Shown: piece after piece, positions 27,070-35,982 of the stretch
How the letters are laid out: every line of letters begins with the position of its first letter
Numbering within the stretch: the stretch's first letter is position 1
NCBI RefSeq assembly: GCF_024129435.1
Contig: NZ_JAMXXN010000003.1
Location: 62,001-126,000, forward strand
Length of the DNA: 64,000 bases
Direction of reading: 5' to 3'
Origin: Acinetobacter lwoffii
Lineage (GTDB): Bacteria > Pseudomonadota > Gammaproteobacteria > Pseudomonadales > Moraxellaceae
Notes under the pieces: model-generated
The model's database searches: none
The model's input: only the letters and a program-made list of their open reading frames with translations
What the model was told of the DNA's origin: nothing
Translations under genes and position numbers: made by a program

Positions 27070-28098
27070 TTAGTCAGCAAAGGGCAGCTTGGCTCCCTGA
27101 TCATGAACCTGTTCAAAGGTTTCTACCCGCAGCTGTTCTTGCGGTGTATTAAAATGTTTACTGCGAAGCTGGGCAATCGCTTGCTGTTTGGCGGTATCTG
27201 ACATGCCGGACTGGGTAATCTGATCCCGTTCATCTAAATAGCCAGTCACCCGATTTTTCCAGTCGCTACGTTGTACGTCCAGTTGTTCCAGTCGTTGTGT
27301 GGCTTCAGGACCGACCAGATTTATCCGCATCTGCCGGATTTCATCACGGGAACCGCCCCGGGCTTTAATATCAGCAGTGAGTTTGCGCAGATCTTCCAGT
27401 TTATTCAGTTGTTCCAGATTTTCCTGCCAGTCCTGCGGGAGTTGCTGAAACAGTGCTTTGAGCTTTTGGGCTTTTTCAGTCTCAGTCAAGCTTTTGTCTG
27501 CCATTACGCTCATCCGGTCCAAGGTATATTCATGATAGGCGTCTTCTGTGCCGAACAAGCCCTCAATTTCATACTTGGAAAAGTATTGCTGGCGCAAATT
27601 CTGGGTACTGTTATAGATACTGCGGTAATAGGCAGGATCTTCCTGATTCAGCCCGGCCGGTGCAGTGAGCTGGTCCAAGCCCTGACGGTACTGGAGATAA
27701 CGATCCCATAAATCCAGAATTTGCGAGAGTGCAGGCTCTTTATGATTCTGGCGAATATAGGCTTTAAAATCCTGTTGGATCTGTTGCAGATTTTTTTCAC
27801 CGAACTGGGTAATAAAATATTCAAAACAGTTGCGGGTCTGTTCATTCACGAGCAGACGGTTGCTGGCATCTAACTGCATCTGACAGTTGATTTCAGTATC
27901 TTGCTGGCTGGCACTGGGGAAAGCTGCATTGGCAGGACCATTGACCAAGAGCGCGGTTTGCTCTGCCTGAGTTTCTGTTACAGGCATTTTTGTCCCAGTA
28001 TCCGCCTGAGTATTTTCTTTTGGGGACAGCCATAAGATCAGTGTGAGTATGCACAGCACCAGCAAAGTCAGAATGATCCATATTTTATATTTCTGCAT
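27070..28098 (-). CDS. lifO: Lipase-specific foldase (Lif, lipase chaperone)
   Basis: 342 residues. An N-terminal membrane anchor (about 7-24, WIILTLLVLCILTLILWL) is followed by a variable Pro/Ala/Gln linker and a long, strongly helical periplasmic domain rich in Gln, Glu and Lys. The helical segments YFSKYEIEGLFGTEDAYHEYTLDRM and LPQDWQENLEQ fit the family. Lif proteins wrap family I lipases in the periplasm and convert them to the active fold before type II secretion. It lies upstream of the lipase genes, the order recalled from Acinetobacter (Pseudomonas has the reverse). Only one foldase is present for four lipases. Confidence 0.9.
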   Translation of the reverse strand: MQKYKIWIILTLLVLCILTLILWLSPKENTQADTGTKMPVTETQAEQTALLVNGPANAAFPSASQQDTEINCQMQLDASNRLLVNEQTRNCFEYFITQFGEKNLQQIQQDFKAYIRQNHKEPALSQILDLWDRYLQYRQGLDQLTAPAGLNQEDPAYYRSIYNSTQNLRQQYFSKYEIEGLFGTEDAYHEYTLDRMSVMADKSLTETEKAQKLKALFQQLPQDWQENLEQLNKLEDLRKLTADIKARGGSRDEIRQMRINLVGPEATQRLEQLDVQRSDWKNRVTGYLDERDQITQSGMSDTAKQQAIAQLRSKHFNTPQEQLRVETFEQVHDQGAKLPFAD

Positions 28099-28280
28099 AT
28101 CCTATGCACCTATTTTCTCGTTATTTCATTATTTTTAGATAGTTAAGCTTTTTTAAAAGCGTTGAATTGTTCAAACCGGCTCAATATGCCATAAAAATCA
28201 TTAGAAACTATAGAAAAGTTGTAAATCCTCTCGCAGGGTTTTACCATGGCGCCAATTTATAAAATGTCTGATTTTTTGCC

Positions 28281-29186
28281 ATGAAAGCATCATCTCCTAA
28301 AATTCAGCGCCGTCATCTCAGTGGTGTCTTCCTGCTCAACAAGCCTTTGGGTATCAGCTCTAATGCCGCATTACAAAGAGTCCGCTGGTTGTACCGTGCA
28401 CAAAAAGCCGGCCATACCGGTGCGCTGGATCCGCTGGCATCCGGTTTATTGCCTGTGTGTTTGGGGGAGGCGACCAAGTTTTCGCATTATTTATTAGATT
28501 CGGTCAAGCGTTATCAGACGACCGTATTTTTGGGGCATAGCACCACCACGGGTGATGTGGAAGGCGAAGTGCTTCTGGAAAAAGCGGTTCCTGAACTCTC
28601 GGAAGCCTTGATTCAGGACACATTGGCACAGTTTATCGGGGATATCCAGCAAGTGCCGCCGATGTATTCCGCCTTGAAAAAAGAAGGCCGTCCTTTATAC
28701 GAACTGGCGCGCAAAGGTATCGAGATTGAGCGTGAAGCACGTCCGATTACGATTTTAGCGATTGAGCTTTTATCCTTTACTGAAAATAGTATCACGCTGG
28801 ATATTACCTGCTCTAAAGGCACTTATATCCGGGTTTTGGGTGAAGATATTGCCAAAACGCTGGGAACTTATGGCCACCTGACTTATCTGCATCGCATTAA
28901 AACCGGTCATTTTGATTTGATCCCGAGTTATACCATTGAATATCTGGAAAGCCTGAGCGAAGCAGAGCGTGATGCACTATTGTTGCCGGCCTATGCACCG
29001 GTTGATCATTTTCCAAAAGTGCAGGTACCCGAAGGTCGTGCAGAATATTTTAGCCGCGGCATGGAAAGCAATATCGAACATGAAGCAGCTGAACAGGTGC
29101 TGGTTTTTGATGGCGAGAAATGTCTGGGGCTGGCAGAAATTACCGACAAAAAACGTCTGGTACCCAAACGCGTCCTGAACCTCTAG
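28281..29186 (+). CDS. truB: tRNA pseudouridine-55 synthase
   Basis: 301 residues. The N-terminal [14 protein letters not shown] and the catalytic-loop motif [24 protein letters not shown] carry the active-site aspartate; [19 protein letters not shown] and [14 protein letters not shown] are the other family motifs. It makes pseudouridine 55 in the T-loop of tRNAs. It is divergent from the foldase gene and followed 12 bases later by a permease gene. Confidence 0.96.
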   Translation: MKASSPKIQRRHLSGVFLLNKPLGISSNAALQRVRWLYRAQKAGHTGALDPLASGLLPVCLGEATKFSHYLLDSVKRYQTTVFLGHSTTTGDVEGEVLLEKAVPELSEALIQDTLAQFIGDIQQVPPMYSALKKEGRPLYELARKGIEIEREARPITILAIELLSFTENSITLDITCSKGTYIRVLGEDIAKTLGTYGHLTYLHRIKTGHFDLIPSYTIEYLESLSEAERDALLLPAYAPVDHFPKVQVPEGRAEYFSRGMESNIEHEAAEQVLVFDGEKCLGLAEITDKKRLVPKRVLNL

Positions 29187-29198
29187 TCGAGTCAATAT

Positions 29199-29963
29199 AT
29201 GGAAATTGAGATCATCATCAGTCTGGTTGTCTTTGCATTTTTTGCAGGGGCGATTGATGCTGCCGTGGGCGGTGGTGGTCTGATCCAGATCCCAGCAATT
29301 ATGGGGAGTTTACCGCATTTACAGCCTGCTACGGTCTTTGGCACCAATAAACTCGCGTCCATTTGTGGCACCGCTTCTGCGGCATTTTCCTACCTGCGTC
29401 AGGTAAAACTGCCCTGGTTGCTCTTGGGCGTGATTGCACTGTGCAGTTTTGTCAGTTCTTTTATGGGTGCAGCCAGCGTTACGCTAATTCCAGTCGAGAT
29501 CCTTAAGCCTTTTGTGCTGGTCATGTTGATCGTGATCGCAATCTATACCTTAATGAAAAAACAGTTTGGCCAAGTGCATACCGAACAAAAACTAAATCGG
29601 AAAATGCTGATTCTGGCCGCTTTGGGCAGTCTGGCGATAGGCTTTTATGATGGTATCTTTGGTCCGGGCACCGGTAGTTTCTTTATTTTCTTTTTTATTC
29701 GCTATTTAAGCGTCGACTTCCTGCATGCATCGGCCTTATCTAAAATTGCCAATTTCACCACCAACCTGGCCGCATTAAGCTTTTTTATTCCCAGTGGCAA
29801 TGTGCTGTTTATGGTCGGGACAATGATGGCGGTAGCCAATATTTGTGGTTCCTTGGTCGGGGTGCGTTTGGCATTTAAATATGGCAGTGGCTTTATCCGG
29901 ATTTTATTCCTGATTCTGGTCAGTCTGCTAATTTGCCGGATGGCATACCAGATGTTTTTTTGA
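29199..29963 (+). CDS. TSUP (TauE/SafE) family permease
   Basis: 254 residues with about eight hydrophobic segments. The N-terminal AFFAGAIDAAVGGGGLIQIPAIM and the mid-protein repeat YDGIFGPGTGSFFIFFFIRY are the two TauE/SafE motifs, and FGTNKLASICGT is also typical. Family members export sulfite, sulfoacetate or other organic anions; the substrate here is unknown. It starts 12 bases after truB and may be co-transcribed. Confidence 0.9.
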   Translation: MEIEIIISLVVFAFFAGAIDAAVGGGGLIQIPAIMGSLPHLQPATVFGTNKLASICGTASAAFSYLRQVKLPWLLLGVIALCSFVSSFMGAASVTLIPVEILKPFVLVMLIVIAIYTLMKKQFGQVHTEQKLNRKMLILAALGSLAIGFYDGIFGPGTGSFFIFFFIRYLSVDFLHASALSKIANFTTNLAALSFFIPSGNVLFMVGTMMAVANICGSLVGVRLAFKYGSGFIRILFLILVSLLICRMAYQMFF

Positions 29964-30096
29964 TCTAAACCCGATGTAAATCATTCTCGATATTAAAATT
30001 TCTTAACAAATCACTGTATAAACTGCGTCTGAACCTGTTCTGAAAATCTTCTAGAATCAATGATATGAAAAATAAAACAATCGGAGAAATATCGGA

Positions 30097-30564
30097 ATGA
30101 CGACTATTTTTGAAGCATTAAGAGAGAGTCATGAGATTCAGCGTGATCTTGCAGAAAAACTATTACAGACTTCCGGGGATACACCAGAACGCCGCGACCT
30201 GTTCAAGCAACTGAAAAATGAATTGTTTGCCCATGAAGCTGCGGAAGACCGTTATTTTTATATTCCCTTGATGATGACCGATTCGGGCCTGAATATTACC
30301 CGCCATGCCTTGGCCGAACATCATGAAATGGACGAAATGATCGAGGAATTAACTGCAACTGAATTGAGTAATCCGGGCTGGATTGCCATGGCCAAAAAAC
30401 TTTCCGAAAAGGTGCATCATCACTTAAAAGAAGAGGAACATGGTTTCTTCCAGCAGGCCGGTAAAATTCTGGATGAAAAGCAGAAGACCGCTTTAGCAGT
30501 GCAGTACAAGAATGAATATCAGCGTTATAAAGACATGAAAAAAGATATGCTGGTACAAAGCTAA
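30097..30564 (+). CDS. Hemerythrin HHE domain protein
   Basis: 155 residues, all helical. Candidate diiron ligands are spaced as in HHE proteins: SHEIQ near residue 11, FAHEAAEDRY around 47-57, HALAEHHEMDEM around 69-80 and VHHHLKEEEHGFF around 109-121. Such proteins bind oxygen, nitric oxide or iron, and some help repair iron-sulfur centres. No genetic partner is evident; it stands alone. Confidence 0.88.
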   Translation: MTTIFEALRESHEIQRDLAEKLLQTSGDTPERRDLFKQLKNELFAHEAAEDRYFYIPLMMTDSGLNITRHALAEHHEMDEMIEELTATELSNPGWIAMAKKLSEKVHHHLKEEEHGFFQQAGKILDEKQKTALAVQYKNEYQRYKDMKKDMLVQS

Positions 30565-30713
30565 ACATCGAAAAGATGACATTTGATTAGTTACTTTTCC
30601 ATAATTTATAACTCAAATTAGATGTTTGAGTTAATCGCTATGCATGTTGAGCTTCAGAAGCTTGTACAGCCTCATTTTCTTAAAAATTTAAATGCTTTTG
30701 TGTAGGCAATCTC

Positions 30714-30806
30714 CCTACTTTGGAAAGACCCAAAGTAGGCAAAAGTCTTTTGTTACCCATACACAACGTCCTGTCGTGATGGGTAACATGTGGCATCCTT
30801 GCCACA
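30714..30806. repeat. Three-hairpin intergenic element
   Basis: Within the 410-base gap 30565-30974, three perfect inverted repeats follow one another. They are CCTACTTTGG/CCAAAGTAGG (30714-30739), GTTACCCAT/ATGGGTAAC (30752-30787) and TGTGGCA/TGCCACA (30789-30806). A 69-codon reading frame across it (30692-30901) looks like chance. The design suggests a mobile or structured intergenic element; copy number cannot be judged here. Nothing else is seen in the gap. Confidence 0.6.
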
Positions 30807-30974
30807 CTCGCGTATCAAAAATCTCTTCCTTTCAGTTATGGCACATGGTTATGTTTCTATCTGGAGTGATCAGATTTTTTATCCATTCATTTCTTCTTTA
30901 GATTTATCTCAAAGGAAGAAAGTGAAAGAATTAATGCAAATATTTAGTCAGTTGTTTAGATTCCAATAAGGCTT

Positions 30975-31853
30975 TTAAGCATTCTTTTCTACCGATCCTT
31001 GACGAGCGGCACGTACAGTCACACCGACAGATGCCAGCATGATACAGATCAGTGCCACGGTCTGAAGAAGCGTAATTTTTTCGCCCAATAGTACAAAACC
31101 GGTCAGTGCAGCCAAAGCCGGAGACAGGCTGGATAGAGTGCCATAGCTGGTTTTATTCAAATGCTGAAGTGCCTTTAAATCCAGAGCATAAGGAATGGCT
31201 GTTGCCAGTACAGCAATAGTAATTGCCTTGCCCCAATGCTGGGTGTCTATCAAGGCAGGAGCATTGTTATACAGTCCGATCGGTAACAGGCATAAGGCTG
31301 AAATACTGATCGCAATAGTCAGTGCATGCATGCCGATATTCTGCTGAACCACGCGTTGCCCGAAGAAAATATACAGTGCCCAACATAACCCCGCACCTAA
31401 AGCACAGGCGGCGCCCACCAGGTCGAAATTACTGCTATTAGCCTGTCCCCATGGCACCATCAGTGCGATGCCTAAAATGGCCATTAATACCCAAATATAG
31501 TCACTACGATGTTTGATCGAAAGCAGGGCCAGACCTAAAGGACCAATAAACTCCAGACCGACTGCAATTCCCTGCGGTAATCTTCCCAGAGACAGATAGA
31601 ATAAAATATTCATGACCCCTAAAGCAGCGCTATAGCAGAGCAAATCCCGCCATTTCAAAAAAGGCAAACGGGAAATAATTTTCCAGGAACGGAACATTAC
31701 CCCAACAATAATTGCTGCAAAGCACAGCCTTAAAATGGTCACAGTGACCGGATCCAGCACACTAAACAGCTGTTTGGCAAAAGATGCACTGATCTGGTAG
31801 GAGGTCATGGATAAGACCATGAACAATACGGCAAGGAGTTGGGCGTTTGGCAT
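30975..31853 (-). CDS. EamA/RhtA-like DMT exporter, paralogue A
   Basis: 292 residues with ten hydrophobic segments in two EamA repeats. The block LGVMNILFYLSLGRLPQGIAVGLEFIGPLGLALL closely resembles RhtA (threonine/homoserine exporter), as do the N-terminal SASFAKQLF and C-terminal YALDLKALQHLNKTSYGTLSSLSPALAAL. The ATG at 31853 gives a membrane-embedded N-terminus. A longer frame from a TTG at 31982 would add 43 hydrophilic residues with no parallel in the family. Function by homology: export of amino acids or related metabolites. Confidence 0.85.
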   Translation of the reverse strand: MPNAQLLAVLFMVLSMTSYQISASFAKQLFSVLDPVTVTILRLCFAAIIVGVMFRSWKIISRLPFLKWRDLLCYSAALGVMNILFYLSLGRLPQGIAVGLEFIGPLGLALLSIKHRSDYIWVLMAILGIALMVPWGQANSSNFDLVGAACALGAGLCWALYIFFGQRVVQQNIGMHALTIAISISALCLLPIGLYNNAPALIDTQHWGKAITIAVLATAIPYALDLKALQHLNKTSYGTLSSLSPALAALTGFVLLGEKITLLQTVALICIMLASVGVTVRAARQGSVEKNA

Positions 31854-32105
31854 GGAAGCAGCTTCTACCCAGAGCGGGTGAAAATGAGAAATAGGGGGAA
31901 ATGAAATTATAGCAAACTTGTTAATTTTTAATGAGTAGGGCAAGGAAATATTTTCCCGAGGCGAACTTAAATTTTGATTCAATCAAGTTAAATTTTAGCC
32001 GGATCAAATATCTAAAGATTTTAAATTCAAAGTTAATCTTCTATGTAATTGCGGTTACAAATTAATCAATTTTTAAATTGATCTTGTTTTTATATTTATT
32101 AAAAT

Positions 32106-32193
32106 ATCTTAGACCTCGTGATTCGGGTTAGTTTTAAAATAACAATGAAAACATCTTAGATCCCGTGTTTCGGGACAGAATTAAAATAACAAT
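32106..32193. repeat. Two 41-bp direct repeats upstream of a lipoprotein gene
   Basis: Copies at 32106-32146 and 32153-32193 are identical at 34 of 41 positions; both start ATCTTAGA and end TTAAAATAACAAT. Each contains a small C/G-rich hairpin (TCCCG-tgttt-CGGGA in the second). They end 24 bases before the start codon, so they lie in the promoter or leader region. Possible tandem operator or RNA motif. Confidence 0.7.
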
Positions 32194-32217
32194 ATCAAAT
32201 AATTAAGGTAGATAATA

Positions 32218-33351
32218 ATGAAATTAAGAATACTCTCTTGCGCCATTTTTAGTTGCATGCTGGCAGCATGTGGTGGTGGCTCCGACAGTTCTGATAATAA
32301 TGAACCAGTCACTAGTCAACCTGCACCGACCAATCCTGGAACCCCGGGTGATGGAGCATCAGATACCATTTCTGAATTCTATAACTATCAATTCAACTTA
32401 CCGAATATTGATGGATCAGAGATGGAATCGCAAAAACTTCTATTAGCTAGTCATAAAAATAAAATTACTGACGGCATATTATATGCGGATGATAACAGCG
32501 CTGTTGATACCGAATACGATCTTGAAGAAGATATGATCTTCTCAACTTATGTCACAACAAAAGGGGTGTTCCCTGCAGATCGTACCCGTACAGCATTAGG
32601 TTATAAACTGGAAAAAATATTAGACAATACGACCACTCAATTTAAAAGTCGTCCTGTGACGATACCGGAGAACAATATCAGCAATCATCGACACATAGCG
32701 TGGTATGACTTATCAGGAAAAGCATTAACTGAACGTACCAATATTGCTGTGGTTAAAATGTATGATGATCCTGCGACCAGAGTTTTCTTTAACAGTGATA
32801 ATACGACAGCTGAGCGTAAATACTATAATGAGTTTGCAACCAGTTTCGTCGATTTGCAGAAGACCCGCAAATTCCCAAATGGATCTAAATGTTTCCGTCT
32901 TCTGGCTGAACATCCTGAAGAAGAATATATTGAATTTGATCCGGAAGTAAAAACTGGTTTTAGCACACTTGCTGAATGGCAGGCACAAGCGTCTGTCCAA
33001 GAAATGGCAAAAACTATTCTAGATGGCACGATGGCTAACTTGAAATATAAAAAGGCAGAATATAAAGACGCTGCCATGCAATATTACAAATATTTCGGTG
33101 CGATCGAATATCAAGGTGGAATTTATTCAGTTGATTTCTCGGAACATGGGGAACATATTGATCACGACGACTATATTGCTCAATCAAGACAGGCTGCCTT
33201 GGATGAGTTGAATAAACAAGAAGGTGTAACTTCTTTAATGATCAAATGGACAGAATACAATTATGATCAGCTTGCCTCTGGATGTGATGGCTATAATGTG
33301 ACAGCAGCGACTGCATTAAATACTGCGATTCAAGACGCAACACCACGTTAA
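32218..33351 (+). CDS. Putative lipoprotein of unknown function
   Basis: 377 residues. A signal peptide with lipobox (CMLAAC, Cys about 18) is followed by GGGSDSSDNN and a Pro/Thr-rich linker, typical of outer-membrane lipoproteins. The remaining 320 residues are acidic and soluble, with charged and aromatic residues throughout (DLEEDMIFSTYVTTKG, YYKYFGAIEYQGGIYSVDFSEHGEHIDHDDY), plus two cysteines (SKCFRL, SGCDGY). I do not recognise a domain. A monocistronic unit with a direct repeat in front and a terminator behind. Confidence 0.75.
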   Translation: MKLRILSCAIFSCMLAACGGGSDSSDNNEPVTSQPAPTNPGTPGDGASDTISEFYNYQFNLPNIDGSEMESQKLLLASHKNKITDGILYADDNSAVDTEYDLEEDMIFSTYVTTKGVFPADRTRTALGYKLEKILDNTTTQFKSRPVTIPENNISNHRHIAWYDLSGKALTERTNIAVVKMYDDPATRVFFNSDNTTAERKYYNEFATSFVDLQKTRKFPNGSKCFRLLAEHPEEEYIEFDPEVKTGFSTLAEWQAQASVQEMAKTILDGTMANLKYKKAEYKDAAMQYYKYFGAIEYQGGIYSVDFSEHGEHIDHDDYIAQSRQAALDELNKQEGVTSLMIKWTEYNYDQLASGCDGYNVTAATALNTAIQDATPR

Positions 33352-33376
33352 AATTTGAAAATAAGTGATCTTAAAT

Positions 33377-33403
33377 AAAGGCGCTCTAGCGCCTTTATTT
33401 TTA
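33377..33403 (+). terminator. Terminator of the lipoprotein gene
   Basis: AAAGGCGC-tcta-GCGCCTTT followed by ATTTTT. Also able to act on the convergent exporter gene. Confidence 0.85.
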
Positions 33404-33404
33404 C

Positions 33405-34271
33405 TCAAGATTTCTGTCTTTGGGTCGTCACCGTACAGCCTACCGAAGCACTGATAATCGTGGCCAATGCCAGCCATTGTGTCCACAATAAAGTCTCGCC
33501 TAGAAAGACCAGCCCCGAGAGTGCTGCAATGGCGGGTTCCAGACTCATCAAGGTGCCGAAACTGAGTGCGCTTAAATTTCTTAGTGCAATCATTTCCAGA
33601 GTGAAAGGCAGGGCACTGGCCAATATAGCCAAAGCCACAAAATACAGCAAACTCATCGGTTCAAAAGTATGTGCCGGCATTCCTGCAAAGAGCGCAATCG
33701 GCATCAAAACCAGCATACCGACAAACATGCCCAAGCATACAGTATGATTGCCAGAAACGCCTGAAGGTCTTTGGCCGGCAACGATATATAAGGCCCAGCA
33801 GGCACCGGCACCCAAGGCAAATGCAATCCCGATCGGGTCAAGTGGCTGGGCAGCCTGATCAAAAGGAAATAGCAGAACCAGGCCCAGAATCGCCAGTCCG
33901 ACCCAGACAAAGTCGAATTTCTGACGTGCATAAAACAGGGCAACACTTAAGGGGCCAATAAATTCAAAAGAGACGGCAATCCCCAGCGGCAGGCGATCAA
34001 TCGACAGGTAAAACAGTAGATTCATGCCAGCAAGGGCAAGGCCATAACTGATAATGGCCGGCCACTTGATCTGTCTGAAATGGATTTTCCAAATTTTAAA
34101 AATCAGTGCCAAAATCATAGCGCCTAACAGCAGACGCATTGCGGAAACAGTCAGAATGGGAAATTGACCGAACAGATATTTGGCAAAGGAGCCACTGCTT
34201 TGCATACTGATCATGGCGATCAACAGAATCAGCGGCGCTTGCACCATCGGTGCGATTTTAAAATTCAGCAT
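33405..34271 (-). CDS. EamA/RhtA-like DMT exporter, paralogue B
   Basis: 288 residues with ten hydrophobic segments. It shares with paralogue A at 30975-31853 the sequence GMNLLFYLSIDRLPLGIAVSFEFIGPLSVALF, as well as SGSFAKYLF and LRNLSALSFGTLMSLEPAIAAL, all RhtA-like. The two exporters flank a lipoprotein gene and are both on the minus strand. Similarity looks moderate, so this is an old duplication or independent acquisition rather than a recent copy. The substrate is probably an amino acid or small metabolite. Confidence 0.85.
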   Translation of the reverse strand: MLNFKIAPMVQAPLILLIAMISMQSSGSFAKYLFGQFPILTVSAMRLLLGAMILALIFKIWKIHFRQIKWPAIISYGLALAGMNLLFYLSIDRLPLGIAVSFEFIGPLSVALFYARQKFDFVWVGLAILGLVLLFPFDQAAQPLDPIGIAFALGAGACWALYIVAGQRPSGVSGNHTVCLGMFVGMLVLMPIALFAGMPAHTFEPMSLLYFVALAILASALPFTLEMIALRNLSALSFGTLMSLEPAIAALSGLVFLGETLLWTQWLALATIISASVGCTVTTQRQKS

Positions 34272-34351
34272 GACTAAATAGGTTTCGATTGCTCGAATAG
34301 CGGAAGAGCAGCATAAGCTGAAAAAGGTTTAAAAATACAAACCTTAAAAAT

Positions 34352-34384
34352 AAAAAACCACAGCCCGAGAGCTGTGGTTTTTTT
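34352..34384. terminator. Terminator of serA
   Basis: AACCACAGC-ccgaga-GCTGTGGTT with A and T runs on either side, functional in both directions. Confidence 0.88.
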
Positions 34385-34395
34385 ACAATATTGAA

Positions 34396-35628
34396 TTAGA
34401 ACAATACGCGTGCGCGGATTGTACCTTCAACATTCGAAAGCATATCAAGTGCTTCATGAGATGCAGCAGCATCGACATCCATCACCAGGTAACCGACATC
34501 ACCTTTAGTCATCAGTGACTGACCAGAGATGTTGATGCCTTGTTCAGCAAACAGGTTGTTGATTTTAGACAACACGCCCGGAATATTTTGGTGGATGTGC
34601 AGTAAACGGTGTTTGCCTTCAGTCAACGGCAATGCGATTTCTGGGAAGTTCACCGCAGAAAGCGTCATACCCTTGTCAGAATAAGCCACGAATTTCTCAG
34701 CTACTTCCAGACCGATGTTCGCTTGCGCTTCCATCGTAGAACCGCCTACGTGTGGAGTCAGAATTACGTTTGGCAGGTTACGCAGTGGAGAAACAAATTC
34801 TTCACCGTTTGCTTTAGGCTCTTTCGGGAATACATCTACCGCAGCACCAGCAATGTGACCAGATTTGATCGCATCTGCCAGGTCTTCGATCACGACACAG
34901 GTACCACGTGCCGCGTTAATGAAGATTGAACCTTCTTTCATTTGCGCGAACTGATCTTTAGTCATGAAGTTACGTGTAGACGGAACATCAGGAACGTGTA
35001 GGGAAACCACATCGGCATTTGCCAAAAGTTCGCCCAAGCTACCGACTTGACGTGCATTACCTAAAGGCAATTTAGTCACTGTATCGAAATAGATCACTTT
35101 CATACCCATGCTTTCAGCAAGTACAGAAAGTTGTGAACCAATTGAACCGTAACCTACGATACCTAAAGTTTTACCACGTGTTTCGAACGAACCAACTGCA
35201 GATTTGTTCCAGCCGCCTGTGTGTGTGTCTGCTGATTTTTCAGGTACACGGCGCAGAAGAAGAATAGTTTCTGCCAATACCAGTTCAGCAACTGAACGTG
35301 TATTTGAATATGGTGCATTAAATACCGGAATACCGCGACGCATTGCAGCATCAAGATTGACCTGATTGGTACCGATACAGAAGCAGCCTACTGCAATCAG
35401 TTTGTTCGCGGCTTCAAATACCTCTTCAGTCAATTGAGTACGGGAACGAATACCGACAAAGTGTGCATCTTTAATCGCTTCTTTCAGTGCTTCACCCTCA
35501 AGCGCTGTTTTGCGATAGTCAATGTTGGTATATCCAGCTGCATTCAATGTATCGATTGCGTTCTGGTGAACGCCTTCTAGCAATAGAAAACGGATTTTAT
35601 CTTTAGGTAGAGAAAGATGTTGGCTCAT
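34396..35628 (-). CDS. serA: D-3-phosphoglycerate dehydrogenase
   Basis: 410 residues, the length of E. coli SerA. Nucleotide-binding GIVGYGSIGSQLS lies near 155-167, the arginine loop is FINAARGTCVV, and the catalytic Glu/His pair is in FPKEPKANGEEF and LTPHVGGSTMEAQANIG. A C-terminal ACT domain (HRLLHIHQNIPGVLSKINNLFAEQGINISG) is expected to give serine feedback inhibition. First step of serine synthesis. E. coli SerA also reduces 2-oxoglutarate to D-2-hydroxyglutarate, which makes the divergent flavin dehydrogenase a likely partner. Confidence 0.96.
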   Translation of the reverse strand: MSQHLSLPKDKIRFLLLEGVHQNAIDTLNAAGYTNIDYRKTALEGEALKEAIKDAHFVGIRSRTQLTEEVFEAANKLIAVGCFCIGTNQVNLDAAMRRGIPVFNAPYSNTRSVAELVLAETILLLRRVPEKSADTHTGGWNKSAVGSFETRGKTLGIVGYGSIGSQLSVLAESMGMKVIYFDTVTKLPLGNARQVGSLGELLANADVVSLHVPDVPSTRNFMTKDQFAQMKEGSIFINAARGTCVVIEDLADAIKSGHIAGAAVDVFPKEPKANGEEFVSPLRNLPNVILTPHVGGSTMEAQANIGLEVAEKFVAYSDKGMTLSAVNFPEIALPLTEGKHRLLHIHQNIPGVLSKINNLFAEQGINISGQSLMTKGDVGYLVMDVDAAASHEALDMLSNVEGTIRARVLF

Positions 35629-35982
35629 TACGGCTCCGCTACAAAGGCCAAATTTAGTCGCGGTATGATAGCACAGGAATGGGGCGGTTATACATTTCCT
35701 TAATGACGCTCACATCAGCTATTCTGGCAAGATATATTGATAATAATGATCATGGTGTTTGATTTAAATCTGCATTTTCAAAGGTATATTATCAAAATTG
35801 TCATTTTTCGCGGGAAACACCAAAAAATAGCTTATAATATTGCGCCATGCTTTTAAAGCAGCGTGATCCGGTGCTTTAATAATCATGTTTCGCCTGATTT
35901 GTATCCATGTTTTTATGCATAAAAAATGTGCAAATGAACCAGCGAAGTCTCTCTTGTTTAAATCATGCTAGGTCTGCAAACG
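35629..35982. other. Divergent regulatory region between serA and the FAD dehydrogenase
   Basis: About 354 bases with no reading frame of note. It must hold promoters for both genes. The clearest element is a Fur-box-like site at 35738-35752. No riboswitch was recognised. Confidence 0.5.
35738..35752. promoter_or_regulatory. Fur-box-like site between serA and the FAD dehydrogenase
   Basis: TGATAATAATGATCA matches 13 of 14 positions of the 7-1-7 Fur motif. Iron control of either neighbour is not something I know of, and the surrounding DNA is AT-rich, so it may be coincidence. Confidence 0.35.

Noticed and set aside
30692..30901. 69-codon frame in the empty gap
   Set aside because: It lies over the three-hairpin element, has no ribosome site and reads like low-quality sequence. 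A structured repeat explains the region better.
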